From assembly GCA_003218815.1 (NCBI GenBank), contig QHON01000019.1:1-25717 (forward strand): a stretch of DNA of 25,717 nucleotides. The letters are read 5' to 3'. This DNA comes from Verrucomicrobiota bacterium. GTDB taxonomy: Bacteria; Verrucomicrobiota; Verrucomicrobiia; Chthoniobacterales; UBA10450. The position numbers and the translations under genes were made by a program. Shown here piece after piece: positions 1-6,964 of the stretch. A model generated the notes under the pieces. The model was not told the DNA's origin. It saw only the letters and a program-made list of their open reading frames with translations, and ran no database searches. Every line of letters starts with the position of its first letter. Positions within the stretch are counted from its first letter, which is position 1.

Positions 1-1
1 G

Positions 2-115
2 CTGATCGAAGGCGAAGTACAGAATTCCGACAGGGTCGTTTTAATCAAGACCCGGAATATCAAGCCGCTCGCGCACGCGCAACTCCTGGGTGCTGATTCG
101 CATGACTTTCATTAA
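2..115 (+). CDS. possible C-terminal end of an unidentified protein (partial at left edge)
   Basis: One plus-strand frame is open from the window edge to a TAA at 113-115 and gives 37 residues ending in GADSHDFH. The composition looks protein-like (a hydrophobic stretch RVVLIK, then charged and polar residues). The frame ends just before the hairpin at 122-140, as expected for a gene converging on gnd. I do not recognise the family, and 37 codons is too short to be certain. It could equally be non-coding sequence beyond the gnd terminator. Confidence 0.35.
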   Translation: MIEGEVQNSDRVVLIKTRNIKPLAHAQLLGADSHDFH

Positions 116-121
116 GGTAGA

Positions 122-140
122 GACGGCGCGCTGCGCCGTC
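122..140. terminator. hairpin between convergent genes, probable bidirectional terminator
   Basis: A perfect 8-bp GC-rich stem (GACGGCGC paired with GCGCCGTC) closes a 3-base loop. It lies 13 bases past the gnd stop on the minus strand and 7 bases past the stop of the possible gene at the left edge. No good U-tract follows on either strand: the minus strand continues TCTACCTT. Rho-independent termination is therefore only moderately supported. Confidence 0.5.
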
Positions 141-152
141 CGCCATTTGTGG

Positions 153-1637
153 TCACTCTCCGGCGTGATGTTGAGCTGGCTCTTTCGCTTGGGTCGCTTT
201 TTCAATCGGCTTCCGGTCGGATTCGATCCATTCCGTATGAAACACGCCCGGTTTGTCGATGCGTTCGTAAGTGTGCGCGCCGAAGAAATCGCGTTGCGCT
301 TGCAAGAGATTTGCCGGCAGTCGCGCTTGGCGATAACTATCAAAGTAAGCGAGCGACGCGGAAAACGCGGGAACGGTGACGCCATGTTTAATGGCTGTCG
401 AGACCGCGACGCGCCAATTGCGCTGCGCTTTCTTAATGATTCTCGTGAAATAGCGATCGAGCAGAAGATTGTGTAGTGCAGCATCGCGTTGATAGGCTTC
501 GACAATCCGGTTTAGAAATTTCGCGCGAATGATGCAACCACCCCGCCAGATGGTAGCGATGTCGCTAAGGTTGAGATTCCACTTGTATTCGGTGCTTCCA
601 GAGCGCAGAAGCTCCATTCCCTGCGTGTAGGAAACGATTTTCGATGCGTAAAGCGCGTCGCGTATTGCATCGACAAAGCGCGCTCGATTACCTTTAAACT
701 TTCGGGCTCTTGGTTGTGGCAGGATCTTGGACGCAGCCACGCGCTCTTCTTTCCGTGACGAGACAACGCGAGCTTCAACCGCGGCGTTAATTGTGGAAAT
801 AACCACAGATTGCCTGATAGCGGACTGAAGCGTCCAGATGCCGGTCCCTTTTTGTCCGGCTTTATCGAGAATCATATCGACTAGCGGCTTGCCGGTATCA
901 GGATCGATCTTTCGGAAAATCTGGGACGTGATTTCAATCAAGTAGCTGTCCAGTTCGCCTTTGTTCCATTCTGCAAAGACATCGGCGAGCTCCGGAGCTT
1001 GCATCTCGAGGATATCCTTCAGAATAGCATACGCCTCGCAAATCAACTGAATATCGCCGTACTCGATGCCGTTGTGGACCATCTTGACGTAATGACCAGC
1101 GCCATTCGGCCCCATGTAACGGCAGCACGGCTCGCCATCCACTTGCGCAGCGATCTTTCGGAAAATCGGGGCGATGACCTCCCATGACTCGCGCGACCCG
1201 CCCGGCATGAGGGAGGGGCCTTTGAGGGCACCTTCTTCCCCTCCAGAAACGCCCATGCCCACAAAATGGATTCCCGTGCCCTCCAGTTCTTTTCCGCGGC
1301 GTTGCGTGTCGGTGAAAAGAGAATTTCCGCCGTCGATAATGACGTCGCCTTTTTCCAGCAACGGCGCGATTTGTTGGATCACGGCGTCAACCGGCGCGCC
1401 CGCCTTTACCATGATCATTGCTTTGCGAGGGCGCGTTAGCGCACCGACGAATTCCTCGATCGTACGCGTCGGCGTAATCTTTTTATCCTTAGCGCGCCCG
1501 GCCGCAAACTTGTCCGTCACCTCGGTAGTACGGTTAAAGACAGCAACCGAGAATCCCTTAGAGTCCATGTTCAGGACGAGGTTTTCGCCCATTACCGCGA
1601 GACCGATGAGGCCAATATCGCATTGATTCCAGATCAT
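153..1637 (-). CDS. gnd: 6-phosphogluconate dehydrogenase (decarboxylating)
   Basis: Oxidative pentose-phosphate pathway enzyme: converts 6-phosphogluconate and NADP+ to ribulose 5-phosphate, CO2 and NADPH in the cytosol. The 494 residues are slightly above the family's usual ~470-485. An N-terminal Rossmann fold carries GLIGLAVMGEN (9-19) and NRTTE (35-39). The substrate signature SGGEEGALKGPSLMPGG lies at 131-147, and the catalytic Lys184, His187, Asn188 and Glu191 sit in KMVHNGIEY. The C-terminal tail has the typical FGAHTYERIDKPG followed by FHTEW. The start is supported by AAGGAG eight bases before ATG. It is transcribed away from moaE across a 63-bp gap. The last ~25 residues, rich in Lys, Glu and Ala, are an extra tail. 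Identity is secure. Confidence 0.97.
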   Translation of the reverse strand: MIWNQCDIGLIGLAVMGENLVLNMDSKGFSVAVFNRTTEVTDKFAAGRAKDKKITPTRTIEEFVGALTRPRKAMIMVKAGAPVDAVIQQIAPLLEKGDVIIDGGNSLFTDTQRRGKELEGTGIHFVGMGVSGGEEGALKGPSLMPGGSRESWEVIAPIFRKIAAQVDGEPCCRYMGPNGAGHYVKMVHNGIEYGDIQLICEAYAILKDILEMQAPELADVFAEWNKGELDSYLIEITSQIFRKIDPDTGKPLVDMILDKAGQKGTGIWTLQSAIRQSVVISTINAAVEARVVSSRKEERVAASKILPQPRARKFKGNRARFVDAIRDALYASKIVSYTQGMELLRSGSTEYKWNLNLSDIATIWRGGCIIRAKFLNRIVEAYQRDAALHNLLLDRYFTRIIKKAQRNWRVAVSTAIKHGVTVPAFSASLAYFDSYRQARLPANLLQAQRDFFGAHTYERIDKPGVFHTEWIESDRKPIEKATQAKEPAQHHAGE

Positions 1638-1700
1638 TTTCGTATCTCCTTATTCGACGCCTAAACCGAGGAGACTTACTCTAACGAGCATTTAAAGCGC

Positions 1701-2159
1701 ATGGCAAATCCGGTTTGCGAAGTTTTATTGACGAAAGCGCAGCTCAAAGCCCCACAAGAGAATATCGATCTTGCGGTCGGTGCGGTAGTCGATTTTTGGG
1801 GCATTGTTCGCGACGCTGAAGACGGCGGCGAAATCGACGGAATCGAGTACGAGGCGCACCAAACAATGGCCGAGCATCAATTGAACCGGATTGCCCAGCA
1901 AGCCATCGAAAAATTCGAACTTGCGCTCATTGTTATTCACCATCGAATTGGATTTATCGCTCAAGGCGAGGCCTCGCTTTTTGTGCAGGTGGCGAGCCGC
2001 CATCGCGCGGAAGCATTTCGGGCAAGTCAGTGGGTGGTGGACGAGTTGAAGAAGAAGATTCCGATTTGGAAACGACCGAAATTCAAAATCGACGATAAAG
2101 GGGAAATGGGGAGGAAGCGCGCTCGAGATACGGGAGCCGATTTGATGTCACGCTTATGA
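1701..2159 (+). CDS. moaE: molybdopterin synthase catalytic (large) subunit MoaE
   Basis: MoaE transfers sulfur from thiocarboxylated MoaD to precursor Z (cPMP) to make molybdopterin, in the cytosol. The 152 residues match the family length. Conserved blocks in order: the VVDFWGIVRD strand (29-38), YEAHQTMAE (50-58), IHHRIG (79-84), RHRAEAF (100-106) and LKKKIPIWKR (116-125). Lys117 and Lys124 have the 7-residue spacing of the catalytic E. coli pair Lys119/Lys126. No moaD or other cofactor gene is nearby, so its partners must be elsewhere. The stop overlaps the pgsA start as ATGA, so the two are probably co-translated. The ribosome binding site before ATG is weak. Confidence 0.93.
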   Translation: MANPVCEVLLTKAQLKAPQENIDLAVGAVVDFWGIVRDAEDGGEIDGIEYEAHQTMAEHQLNRIAQQAIEKFELALIVIHHRIGFIAQGEASLFVQVASRHRAEAFRASQWVVDELKKKIPIWKRPKFKIDDKGEMGRKRARDTGADLMSRL

Positions 2160-2734
2160 ATTGGGCAAACCGAATTACTTTGAGTCGGCTGGCGCTGACA
2201 GTTCTTTTTGTCCTGGCGCTAAATTCTTCCTGGCAGTACGCGCGTACGTCCGCGCTTCTGATTTTTCTCCTCGCTGGGCTGACGGATTTCGTTGATGGCG
2301 AAATCGCCCGCCGCTACGGAGTGATTACAAATTTTGGCAAGTTAATGGACCCGCTCGTGGACAAAATCATGATGGCTGCAGCCTTTATTTCGCTGGTCCC
2401 TCTCAAAGCGGTGCCGGCATGGGCCGCCACTACGGTCGTGGCGCGCGATTTTTTGATCACTGGTTTGCGTCTGATGGCGAGCGCGAAGGGTCGAGTTCTT
2501 CCAGCGGAACGGCTCGGCAAGCAGAAAACTTCGTGGCAGATCATCACTGTTGTTTTTTTCCTCGCGCTTCTCTCGATCGCCGAACTGCGATATACGAGTG
2601 AAACATCAATATGGTGGCTGCGAGCACGAGACGAAGCCGGACCGATTCTGGTTTGGATTACAGTAGCGCTGACCGTTTACTCCGGCTTGGGCTTTACTTG
2701 GAGGAATCGTGAGCTGATCGCGCCGGATCAATAG
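2156..2734 (+). CDS. pgsA: CDP-diacylglycerol--glycerol-3-phosphate 3-phosphatidyltransferase
   Basis: Integral membrane CDP-alcohol phosphatidyltransferase that makes phosphatidylglycerophosphate, the committed step to phosphatidylglycerol and cardiolipin. The full family signature is visible: Asp44, Asp47-Gly48, Ala51-Arg52, Gly61, Asp65 and Asp69 (the D-x2-D-G-x2-A-R-x8-G-x3-D-x3-D pattern). The 192 residues and several hydrophobic segments (roughly 12-40, 70-90, 125-145, 160-180) fit PgsA. The N-terminal NWANRITLSRL resembles the usual NxPNxLTxxR lead-in. PssA has the same signature, but overall length and N-terminus favour PgsA. The gene overlaps moaE by four bases, and its TAG stop shares two bases with the 3' end of the opposite-strand tRNA-Gly. 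Confidence 0.9.
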   Translation: MNWANRITLSRLALTVLFVLALNSSWQYARTSALLIFLLAGLTDFVDGEIARRYGVITNFGKLMDPLVDKIMMAAAFISLVPLKAVPAWAATTVVARDFLITGLRLMASAKGRVLPAERLGKQKTSWQIITVVFFLALLSIAELRYTSETSIWWLRARDEAGPILVWITVALTVYSGLGFTWRNRELIAPDQ

Positions 2735-2803
2735 CGGGCAACGGGAATCGAACCCGCATGGCCAGCTTGGAAGGCTGGAACTTTACCATTAAGCTATGCC
2801 CGC
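2733..2803 (-). tRNA. tRNA-Gly, anticodon TCC
   Basis: The minus strand folds into a complete cloverleaf of 71 bases. The acceptor stem is GCGGGCA/TGCCCGC with discriminator U, which is usual for Gly. The D arm is GCTT/AAGT with one G-U pair. The anticodon stem CCAGC/GCTGG closes the loop CTTCCAA, giving anticodon TCC at 2769-2771 on the plus strand. The T arm is GCGGG-TTCGATT-CCCGT. The 3' CCA is not encoded. The gene is convergent with pgsA and shares bases 2733-2734 with its stop codon. Confidence 0.97.
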
Positions 2804-2813
2804 GCGGGATCAA

Positions 2814-2832
2814 GCTGCCGCGTCGCGGCAGC
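2814..2832. terminator. strong hairpin between tRNA-Gly and fabF
   Basis: A perfect 8-bp stem (GCTGCCGC with GCGGCAGC) closes a 3-base loop. It lies 10 bases upstream of tRNA-Gly on the minus strand and about 130 bases past the fabF stop. It has the same 8-bp stem and 3-base loop as the hairpin at 122-140. It may end fabF transcripts before the tRNA, but no U-tract follows. The rest of 2804-2964 shows no gene. Confidence 0.35.
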
Positions 2833-2944
2833 AATGCCAACTCATTTTTCGGAAAGTCGCTAAATCATTGCCAATTTTTCAGTGCGCCTTGCTGTTTCGA
2901 ACCGGAGTGCACGAGAGGGAAGACGCAGTTCGTACGTAGCCGTG

Positions 2945-2962
2945 GTCCGGGTCTCTCCGGAC
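2945..2962. terminator. short hairpin just after the fabF stop
   Basis: GTCCGG and CCGGAC form a 6-bp stem with a 6-base loop. The hairpin begins two bases beyond the fabF TAG on the minus strand. There is no U-tract, so this is a weak candidate for a terminator or 3'-end stabiliser. Confidence 0.25.
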
Positions 2963-2964
2963 AT

Positions 2965-4215
2965 CTATTTGTCGAAAGCGGTCGCGACAAGTGTGGCGTT
3001 GTGGCCGCCGAAACCAAATGAATTGTTTACCACGACACGCACTTTCTTTTCCTTTGCAACATTAGGCGTGTAATCAAGGTCGCATTCATCGCCCGGATTT
3101 TCTAGATTGATAGTGGGCGGAATCACGGAATCGCGGATCGCCAGCGCGCACGCGGCCATTTCCACACCACCGGCCCCGCCTAACAAATGGCCCGTCATCG
3201 ATTTAGTAGAGCTGATGGAAACTTTGGAGGCGTGTTCGCCGAAGACCTTCTTAATCGCGCGGGTCTCGCAAATATCGCCGATGTCGGTCGAGGTTGCATG
3301 GGCGTTGATGTAATCAACCTGGCCGGGAGAAATACGTGCATGTTCGAGCGCCAATTGCATAGCGCGTGCCGCACCTTCGCCGTCTGGTGGCGGCGCGGTC
3401 ATGTGATAGGCGTCCGAAGAAAGTCCGTAGCCGGTAAGTTCACAGTATATCTTGGCGCCACGCGCCTTCGCATGTTCGAGTTCTTCCACGACTAGGATTC
3501 CTGCGCCTTCGCTCATGACAAAACCATCGCGGTCGCGGTCGAACGGCCGGGAAGCCCGCTCAGGCTCCTCATTGCGGGTACTAAGCGCCTTCATTGCTGA
3601 AAATCCGGCTAGACCAATCGCGACAACTGAAGCCTCTGCCCCCCCCGCGAGGAAGACATCAGCGTCACCGAATTTGATGATCCGCCAGGATTCTCCGATT
3701 GCGTTGTTCGATGTGGCGCAGGCGGTAACAATGCACATGTTCGGGCCCCGCAGCCCGTACTCCATCGAGATAAGTCCGCTCGCCATGTTGCTGATTAGCA
3801 TCGGAATCGTGAACGGGGAATTTCGTGACGGCCCTCGTGTCAACAGGATCGTGTGCTGATCCTGCAGCGTTTTCAGGCCGCCGATACCACTGCTAACAAT
3901 GACCCCGAAGCGATCTCGTCGCCTCAGCTTCTGGACTTCGATCCCGCTGTCCTCGAGTGCCATTTTCGCCGCTGCCATAGCGAGCTGTGCAAAACGATCC
4001 GTGCGCCGGACGTCTTTTGGATTTTTGAAGAATTGCTTTGGATCGAAGTCCTGGACTGCTCCGGCGATCTGGCAGTCGTATCCGGTCGTATCGAACGCTT
4101 GGATTCTGCGAACTCCACTGATCCCATTTTTCAGATTCGACCAAAACGTCTCCACGTCGTTACCAATCGGCGTGATGGCGCCCAACCCAGTGATGACGAC
4201 TCTGCGATCGGTCAT
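2965..4215 (-). CDS. fabF: beta-ketoacyl-ACP synthase II
   Basis: Elongating condensing enzyme of type II fatty-acid synthesis: joins malonyl-ACP to acyl-ACP in the cytosol. The 416 residues match FabF (about 410-415). The thiolase-fold triad is complete: Cys166 in TACATSNN, His306 in NAHATST and His343 in STKSMTGHLLGGAG. Lys338 of the KSMTGH block and the C-terminal NNSFGFGGHN (397-406) are also present. It begins VVITGLGAITPIG, as FabF does. It lies 93 bp after guaB3 on the same strand and may be read with it. No acpP, fabD or fabG is nearby, so it is separated from the usual fab cluster. FabB is the alternative, but length and motif context favour FabF. Confidence 0.95.
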   Translation of the reverse strand: MTDRRVVITGLGAITPIGNDVETFWSNLKNGISGVRRIQAFDTTGYDCQIAGAVQDFDPKQFFKNPKDVRRTDRFAQLAMAAAKMALEDSGIEVQKLRRRDRFGVIVSSGIGGLKTLQDQHTILLTRGPSRNSPFTIPMLISNMASGLISMEYGLRGPNMCIVTACATSNNAIGESWRIIKFGDADVFLAGGAEASVVAIGLAGFSAMKALSTRNEEPERASRPFDRDRDGFVMSEGAGILVVEELEHAKARGAKIYCELTGYGLSSDAYHMTAPPPDGEGAARAMQLALEHARISPGQVDYINAHATSTDIGDICETRAIKKVFGEHASKVSISSTKSMTGHLLGGAGGVEMAACALAIRDSVIPPTINLENPGDECDLDYTPNVAKEKKVRVVVNNSFGFGGHNATLVATAFDK

Positions 4216-4308
4216 AGTCGAGTGGAGAGTGGACAGTAATGGCCGACGAGCGGAAAGCAGTCAGAGACAATTAGCTTTTCGATTTCACTTGTCACCTATC
4301 AGTTTCGC

Positions 4309-5487
4309 TCAACTTGTTCCCATCCCGACGCTTTGCACGGTCTGAAAGAGTTTTCCTTCGGTCTTGATGGAAGGAGCGATGATAATCTCCGTTTGCTGAA
4401 ATTCCGCGATATTGCGAGCACCGACATTGCCCATACAAGTCGTGATCGCGCCGACCAAATTTTGACTGCCATCATCAACTTCCGCTGGGCCGAAAAGGAT
4501 TTGTTTCAGCGAGCCGGTAGTGCCAACTTTGATGCGCGTTCCGCGTGGAAGATTAGCATGCGGAGTGGCCATCCCCCAATGGTAGCCGCAGCCAGGCGCC
4601 TCTTGCGCCTTGGCAAAGGCGCTGCCCACCATGACGGCGTCCGCCCCGCACGCCAGTGCTTTGCAAACGTCACCGCCTCTGCTCATTCCGCCATCGGTAA
4701 CAATCGGCACGTAGCGCGATGTTTTTTTGAAATAAGCATCGCGCGCCGCGGCGCAATCGGCGGTCGCGGTGACTTGTGGAACACCCAGCCCGAGGACACC
4801 GCGCGAAGTGCAGGCGGCTCCCGGCCCGACGCCGACCAAGACCCCGGCAGGCCCGCACTCCATGACCTCGAAGGTGACATCGTAACCAACAGTGTTTCCG
4901 ACAATCACGGGAATTCGCATTTCGCGGCAAAATTTTGCCAAATCGAGCGATTTGTACTCGGAAGAAATATGCCGGACGGTGGAGACCGTGCTTTGCACTA
5001 CGAACACGTCGGCCCCTGCTTCTTGCGCGATCTTGCCAAATTCAGCTGCGCGCTGCGGAATGGAGCTGACCGCGGCCAGCGCTCCGCCGTCTTTGATCTG
5101 GCGGACGCGAGCCGCGATTAAATCTTCTTGGACGGGTTCCTGATAAATTCGTTGCAACAGCGCTGTAACATCGGCTTTGTTCGCGTCGACGATTTTTTGT
5201 AAAACTTCCTGGGGATTCTTGTAGCGCGTTTGCACTCCTTCTAGGTTCAGAACGGCGAGGCCGCCCAGTTTGCTCATCGCAACGGCGAAACGCACATCGA
5301 CAACTCCATCCATCGCGCTCGCGAGAATTGGAATCTTTAATGCGAGCGGGTCTGCCTCTTTTCGTGGCAAGTGGCAAGTGATGTCCACTTCATTTGGATT
5401 AATCGTCATCCGGCCGGGCACGAGCGCGATCTCGTCGAACCCGTAAGTCACGCGTGCCTTACGATTGCGGCCGATCCACATTCCCAT
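4309..5487 (-). CDS. guaB3: GuaB3-family IMP dehydrogenase-related protein
   Basis: TIM-barrel relative of IMP dehydrogenase, 392 residues, with no CBS pair between barrel strands. Full GuaB is ~480-490 residues with CBS domains. The N-terminal GRNRKARVTYGFDEIALVPG and the active-site loop GVGPGAACTSRGVLGLGVPQ (219-238, putative catalytic Cys226) fit the GuaB3 subfamily (IMP_DH_rel_2) known from actinobacteria and cyanobacteria. VTDGGMSRGGDVCKALACGA (263-282) is the phosphate-binding region. The segment where IMPDH has its flap is shortened and altered (about 300-335). It should act in, or near, IMP to XMP conversion, but the exact reaction is less secure than the fold. ATG follows GGAG by about 11 bases, and only two bases separate it from the preceding stop. 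Confidence 0.85.
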   Translation of the reverse strand: MGMWIGRNRKARVTYGFDEIALVPGRMTINPNEVDITCHLPRKEADPLALKIPILASAMDGVVDVRFAVAMSKLGGLAVLNLEGVQTRYKNPQEVLQKIVDANKADVTALLQRIYQEPVQEDLIAARVRQIKDGGALAAVSSIPQRAAEFGKIAQEAGADVFVVQSTVSTVRHISSEYKSLDLAKFCREMRIPVIVGNTVGYDVTFEVMECGPAGVLVGVGPGAACTSRGVLGLGVPQVTATADCAAARDAYFKKTSRYVPIVTDGGMSRGGDVCKALACGADAVMVGSAFAKAQEAPGCGYHWGMATPHANLPRGTRIKVGTTGSLKQILFGPAEVDDGSQNLVGAITTCMGNVGARNIAEFQQTEIIIAPSIKTEGKLFQTVQSVGMGTS

Positions 5488-5489
5488 CG

Positions 5490-5729
5490 TTAAATTCGCT
5501 CCATCTTAAATCGTTCGTTTAAACTTCCACAGCGCGGGCACCGGGGAAGCAACGCGTCCGTTCGATCCTCAAATTCGAACGCGCAAATCACGCAGCGCAA
5601 CCGATGCTGTAAAGCACGGCGCTCTCGGCGCCGGCGATTCCACTCTCCCACTATCCAGAAGAGAAAAACCGCCGCAAGAAAAAGCAGCAAATAAATCGTG
5701 ACTAGCGCCGCGAGACTAACGCGAATCAC
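5490..5729 (-). CDS. small membrane protein with a C-terminal zinc ribbon
   Basis: I chose the GTG start at 5727-5729 because it overlaps the upstream TonB-like stop as GTGA; the frame is open further (to 5804), but that would overlap the neighbour by 79 bases. The 79-residue product has one hydrophobic helix (about 7-27, LAALVTIYLLLFLAAVFLFW), then a basic stretch (WNRRRRERR). A four-cysteine knuckle follows, RCVICAF and RCPRCGS (two CxxC pairs about 17 residues apart), typical of a zinc ribbon. Predicted topology is a single-pass anchor with the zinc ribbon in the cytoplasm (positive-inside rule). It sits between a TonB-like gene and guaB3, two bases before the latter. Function unknown; I recognise no named family. 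Confidence 0.75.
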   Translation of the reverse strand: MIRVSLAALVTIYLLLFLAAVFLFWIVGEWNRRRRERRALQHRLRCVICAFEFEDRTDALLPRCPRCGSLNERFKMERI

Positions 5730-6526
5730 GGTGTAGGGGTGCTTGTCGGCATGTGTCGCGGGCGGGCGACGTCGTTCCCCCATCCAACTGTCGCGATTCC
5801 CCAAGTGAGAGAGCGATCGACTTTCTCGCCGCTTATCGAGCTTTGGGAAAAACGGCAGAGTGCGAGATAACGGCGCGCTTGTTCGTCCAAGGCTGGGTCA
5901 CCAGACGAATTGAGAGGAAAGCAATATCGGATTTCTCCACTCCCGCTAACGGCCACACGGAACCGAATCGCTTCAGGGGCCTCGTCGTTGGATGCAGTAA
6001 AACTCCGATTCGGTAAAATCGGAGCGCCAAAAGCATCGAGCTCTTTTGAAAACGAAGCAGACGTTTCCCTCGGGTTAATGGCAGATGCAGTTTGCGGATA
6101 GACAAACGGCACAGCACCCGCTGGCTGCGAACTGGGGATGCGAAGATCGGCAACTGGTGGCGGAACCCGTTTCAGTGAAGGCTCCATCGCGAGATAAGAT
6201 GGAATGTGCTCAACCTTGGGTAGCACCCGCAGTCTCGCCTCGGCCGGCCGCTGAGTTGTGAAGGCCAGCGCCGGGTCTTCCGAGTCGACCCAGCGAAGGA
6301 GCGTTCGGCCTTCTTCAGAATTGGACGTAATCACACTTACGCGAGCCGGTGGTGGCAACAATGAGACAGTCGGCGGATATACAATTTGAAAAATATAGAA
6401 GCAAAGCGCATGCGCGATTAAGGAAAGCGCCACAAAGGCGGTAATCGCTGCACGCCGCCGCCGAGGCGGCTCCCAACTGAAAAGGAGCGGTTCGACAACC
6501 AGCCCAGAGGAGGTGGAGGCATTCAT
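5726..6526 (-). CDS. TonB-like energy-transducer protein
   Basis: 266 residues. A short cytoplasmic Arg-rich N-terminus (RRRR at 22-25) is followed by one transmembrane helix (about 26-49), a proline-containing periplasmic linker (PPTVSLLPPPAR, later VPPP) and a compact C-terminal domain (about 185-250). That domain ends in the TonB/TolA-like pattern SSGDPALDEQARRYLALCRF. TonB proteins carry proton-motive energy from ExbB/ExbD to outer-membrane receptors. Directly downstream of exbD, with an ATGA overlap at 6523-6526, this role is the natural inference. The linker lacks the long (EP)n(KP)m repeats of E. coli TonB. Cys202 and Cys224 inside the C-terminal domain could form a disulfide. TolA is the alternative. 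Confidence 0.75.
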   Translation of the reverse strand: MNASTSSGLVVEPLLFSWEPPRRRRAAITAFVALSLIAHALCFYIFQIVYPPTVSLLPPPARVSVITSNSEEGRTLLRWVDSEDPALAFTTQRPAEARLRVLPKVEHIPSYLAMEPSLKRVPPPVADLRIPSSQPAGAVPFVYPQTASAINPRETSASFSKELDAFGAPILPNRSFTASNDEAPEAIRFRVAVSGSGEIRYCFPLNSSGDPALDEQARRYLALCRFSQSSISGEKVDRSLTWGIATVGWGNDVARPRHMPTSTPTP

Positions 6527-6927
6527 CGCAACGACGTTGTAGCTAGCGCGACGGATGTGATGCCGTGTTCAAGAGCGGCATTTGCCACCTCAATAACCGT
6601 TTCATATGGGGTCAGACGGTCGGCTCTAATGATGATTGAGTGGCCCTCACGCTTGGCCGCATCCAGCAACGGCCCCAGCTGTTCAAGGGTGATTTTTTGT
6701 TCTCGGAAGTAAATCGCCGGAATTGCGCCGCCGGTGATGCTGATAATTTGCTGATTAGTCTGCGGGCCGAGCGTGAAACGTGAGAACGGCATTGAAACGG
6801 AAATGCCCGGCTGCAAAATAAAATTTGAACTGAGTAACAGGAAGAAAATCAGGAGGAAAGCGACGTCCACCAGCGCAAAGAGGACGAGCCAGCCGAAGTT
6901 ATATTCCTTCGTTCGGCCGAGCTTCAT
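6523..6927 (-). CDS. exbD: ExbD/TolR-family biopolymer transport protein
   Basis: 134 residues with a short cytoplasmic N-terminus, one transmembrane helix (about 12-33) and a periplasmic domain. Asp21 in LFALVDVAFLL matches the essential, proton-linked aspartate of ExbD and TolR. The periplasmic part (GPLLDAAKREG, IIIRADRLTPYETVIEVANAA) follows the family pattern. With ExbB it forms the inner-membrane proton-driven motor that powers the adjacent TonB-like protein. It overlaps the next gene by ATGA and starts 37 bases after exbB. No clear Shine-Dalgarno precedes the ATG, so coupling to exbB is likely. ExbD rather than TolR is inferred from the TonB-like neighbour and the absence of tolB or pal. 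Confidence 0.88.
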   Translation of the reverse strand: MKLGRTKEYNFGWLVLFALVDVAFLLIFFLLLSSNFILQPGISVSMPFSRFTLGPQTNQQIISITGGAIPAIYFREQKITLEQLGPLLDAAKREGHSIIIRADRLTPYETVIEVANAALEHGITSVALATTSLR

Positions 6928-6964
6928 GAGGGGCTGCAGTATTTGTCGATCGACTGAGTGTCGA

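Noticed and set aside
41..505. 154-residue minus-strand frame overlapping the gnd 3' end, and its plus-strand counterpart at 90-476
   Set aside because: Both are shadows of gnd in other frames; the gnd frame has all the conserved motifs and the others have none.
4220..4233. Tandem GAGTGGA repeat before fabF
   Set aside because: Two adjacent 7-base copies only, without the 10-bp spacing of MraZ boxes; likely chance.
4333..5121. 262-residue plus-strand frame opposite guaB3
   Set aside because: Antisense of a clear GuaB3 gene; low-complexity Arg/Ala/Gly composition and no domain.
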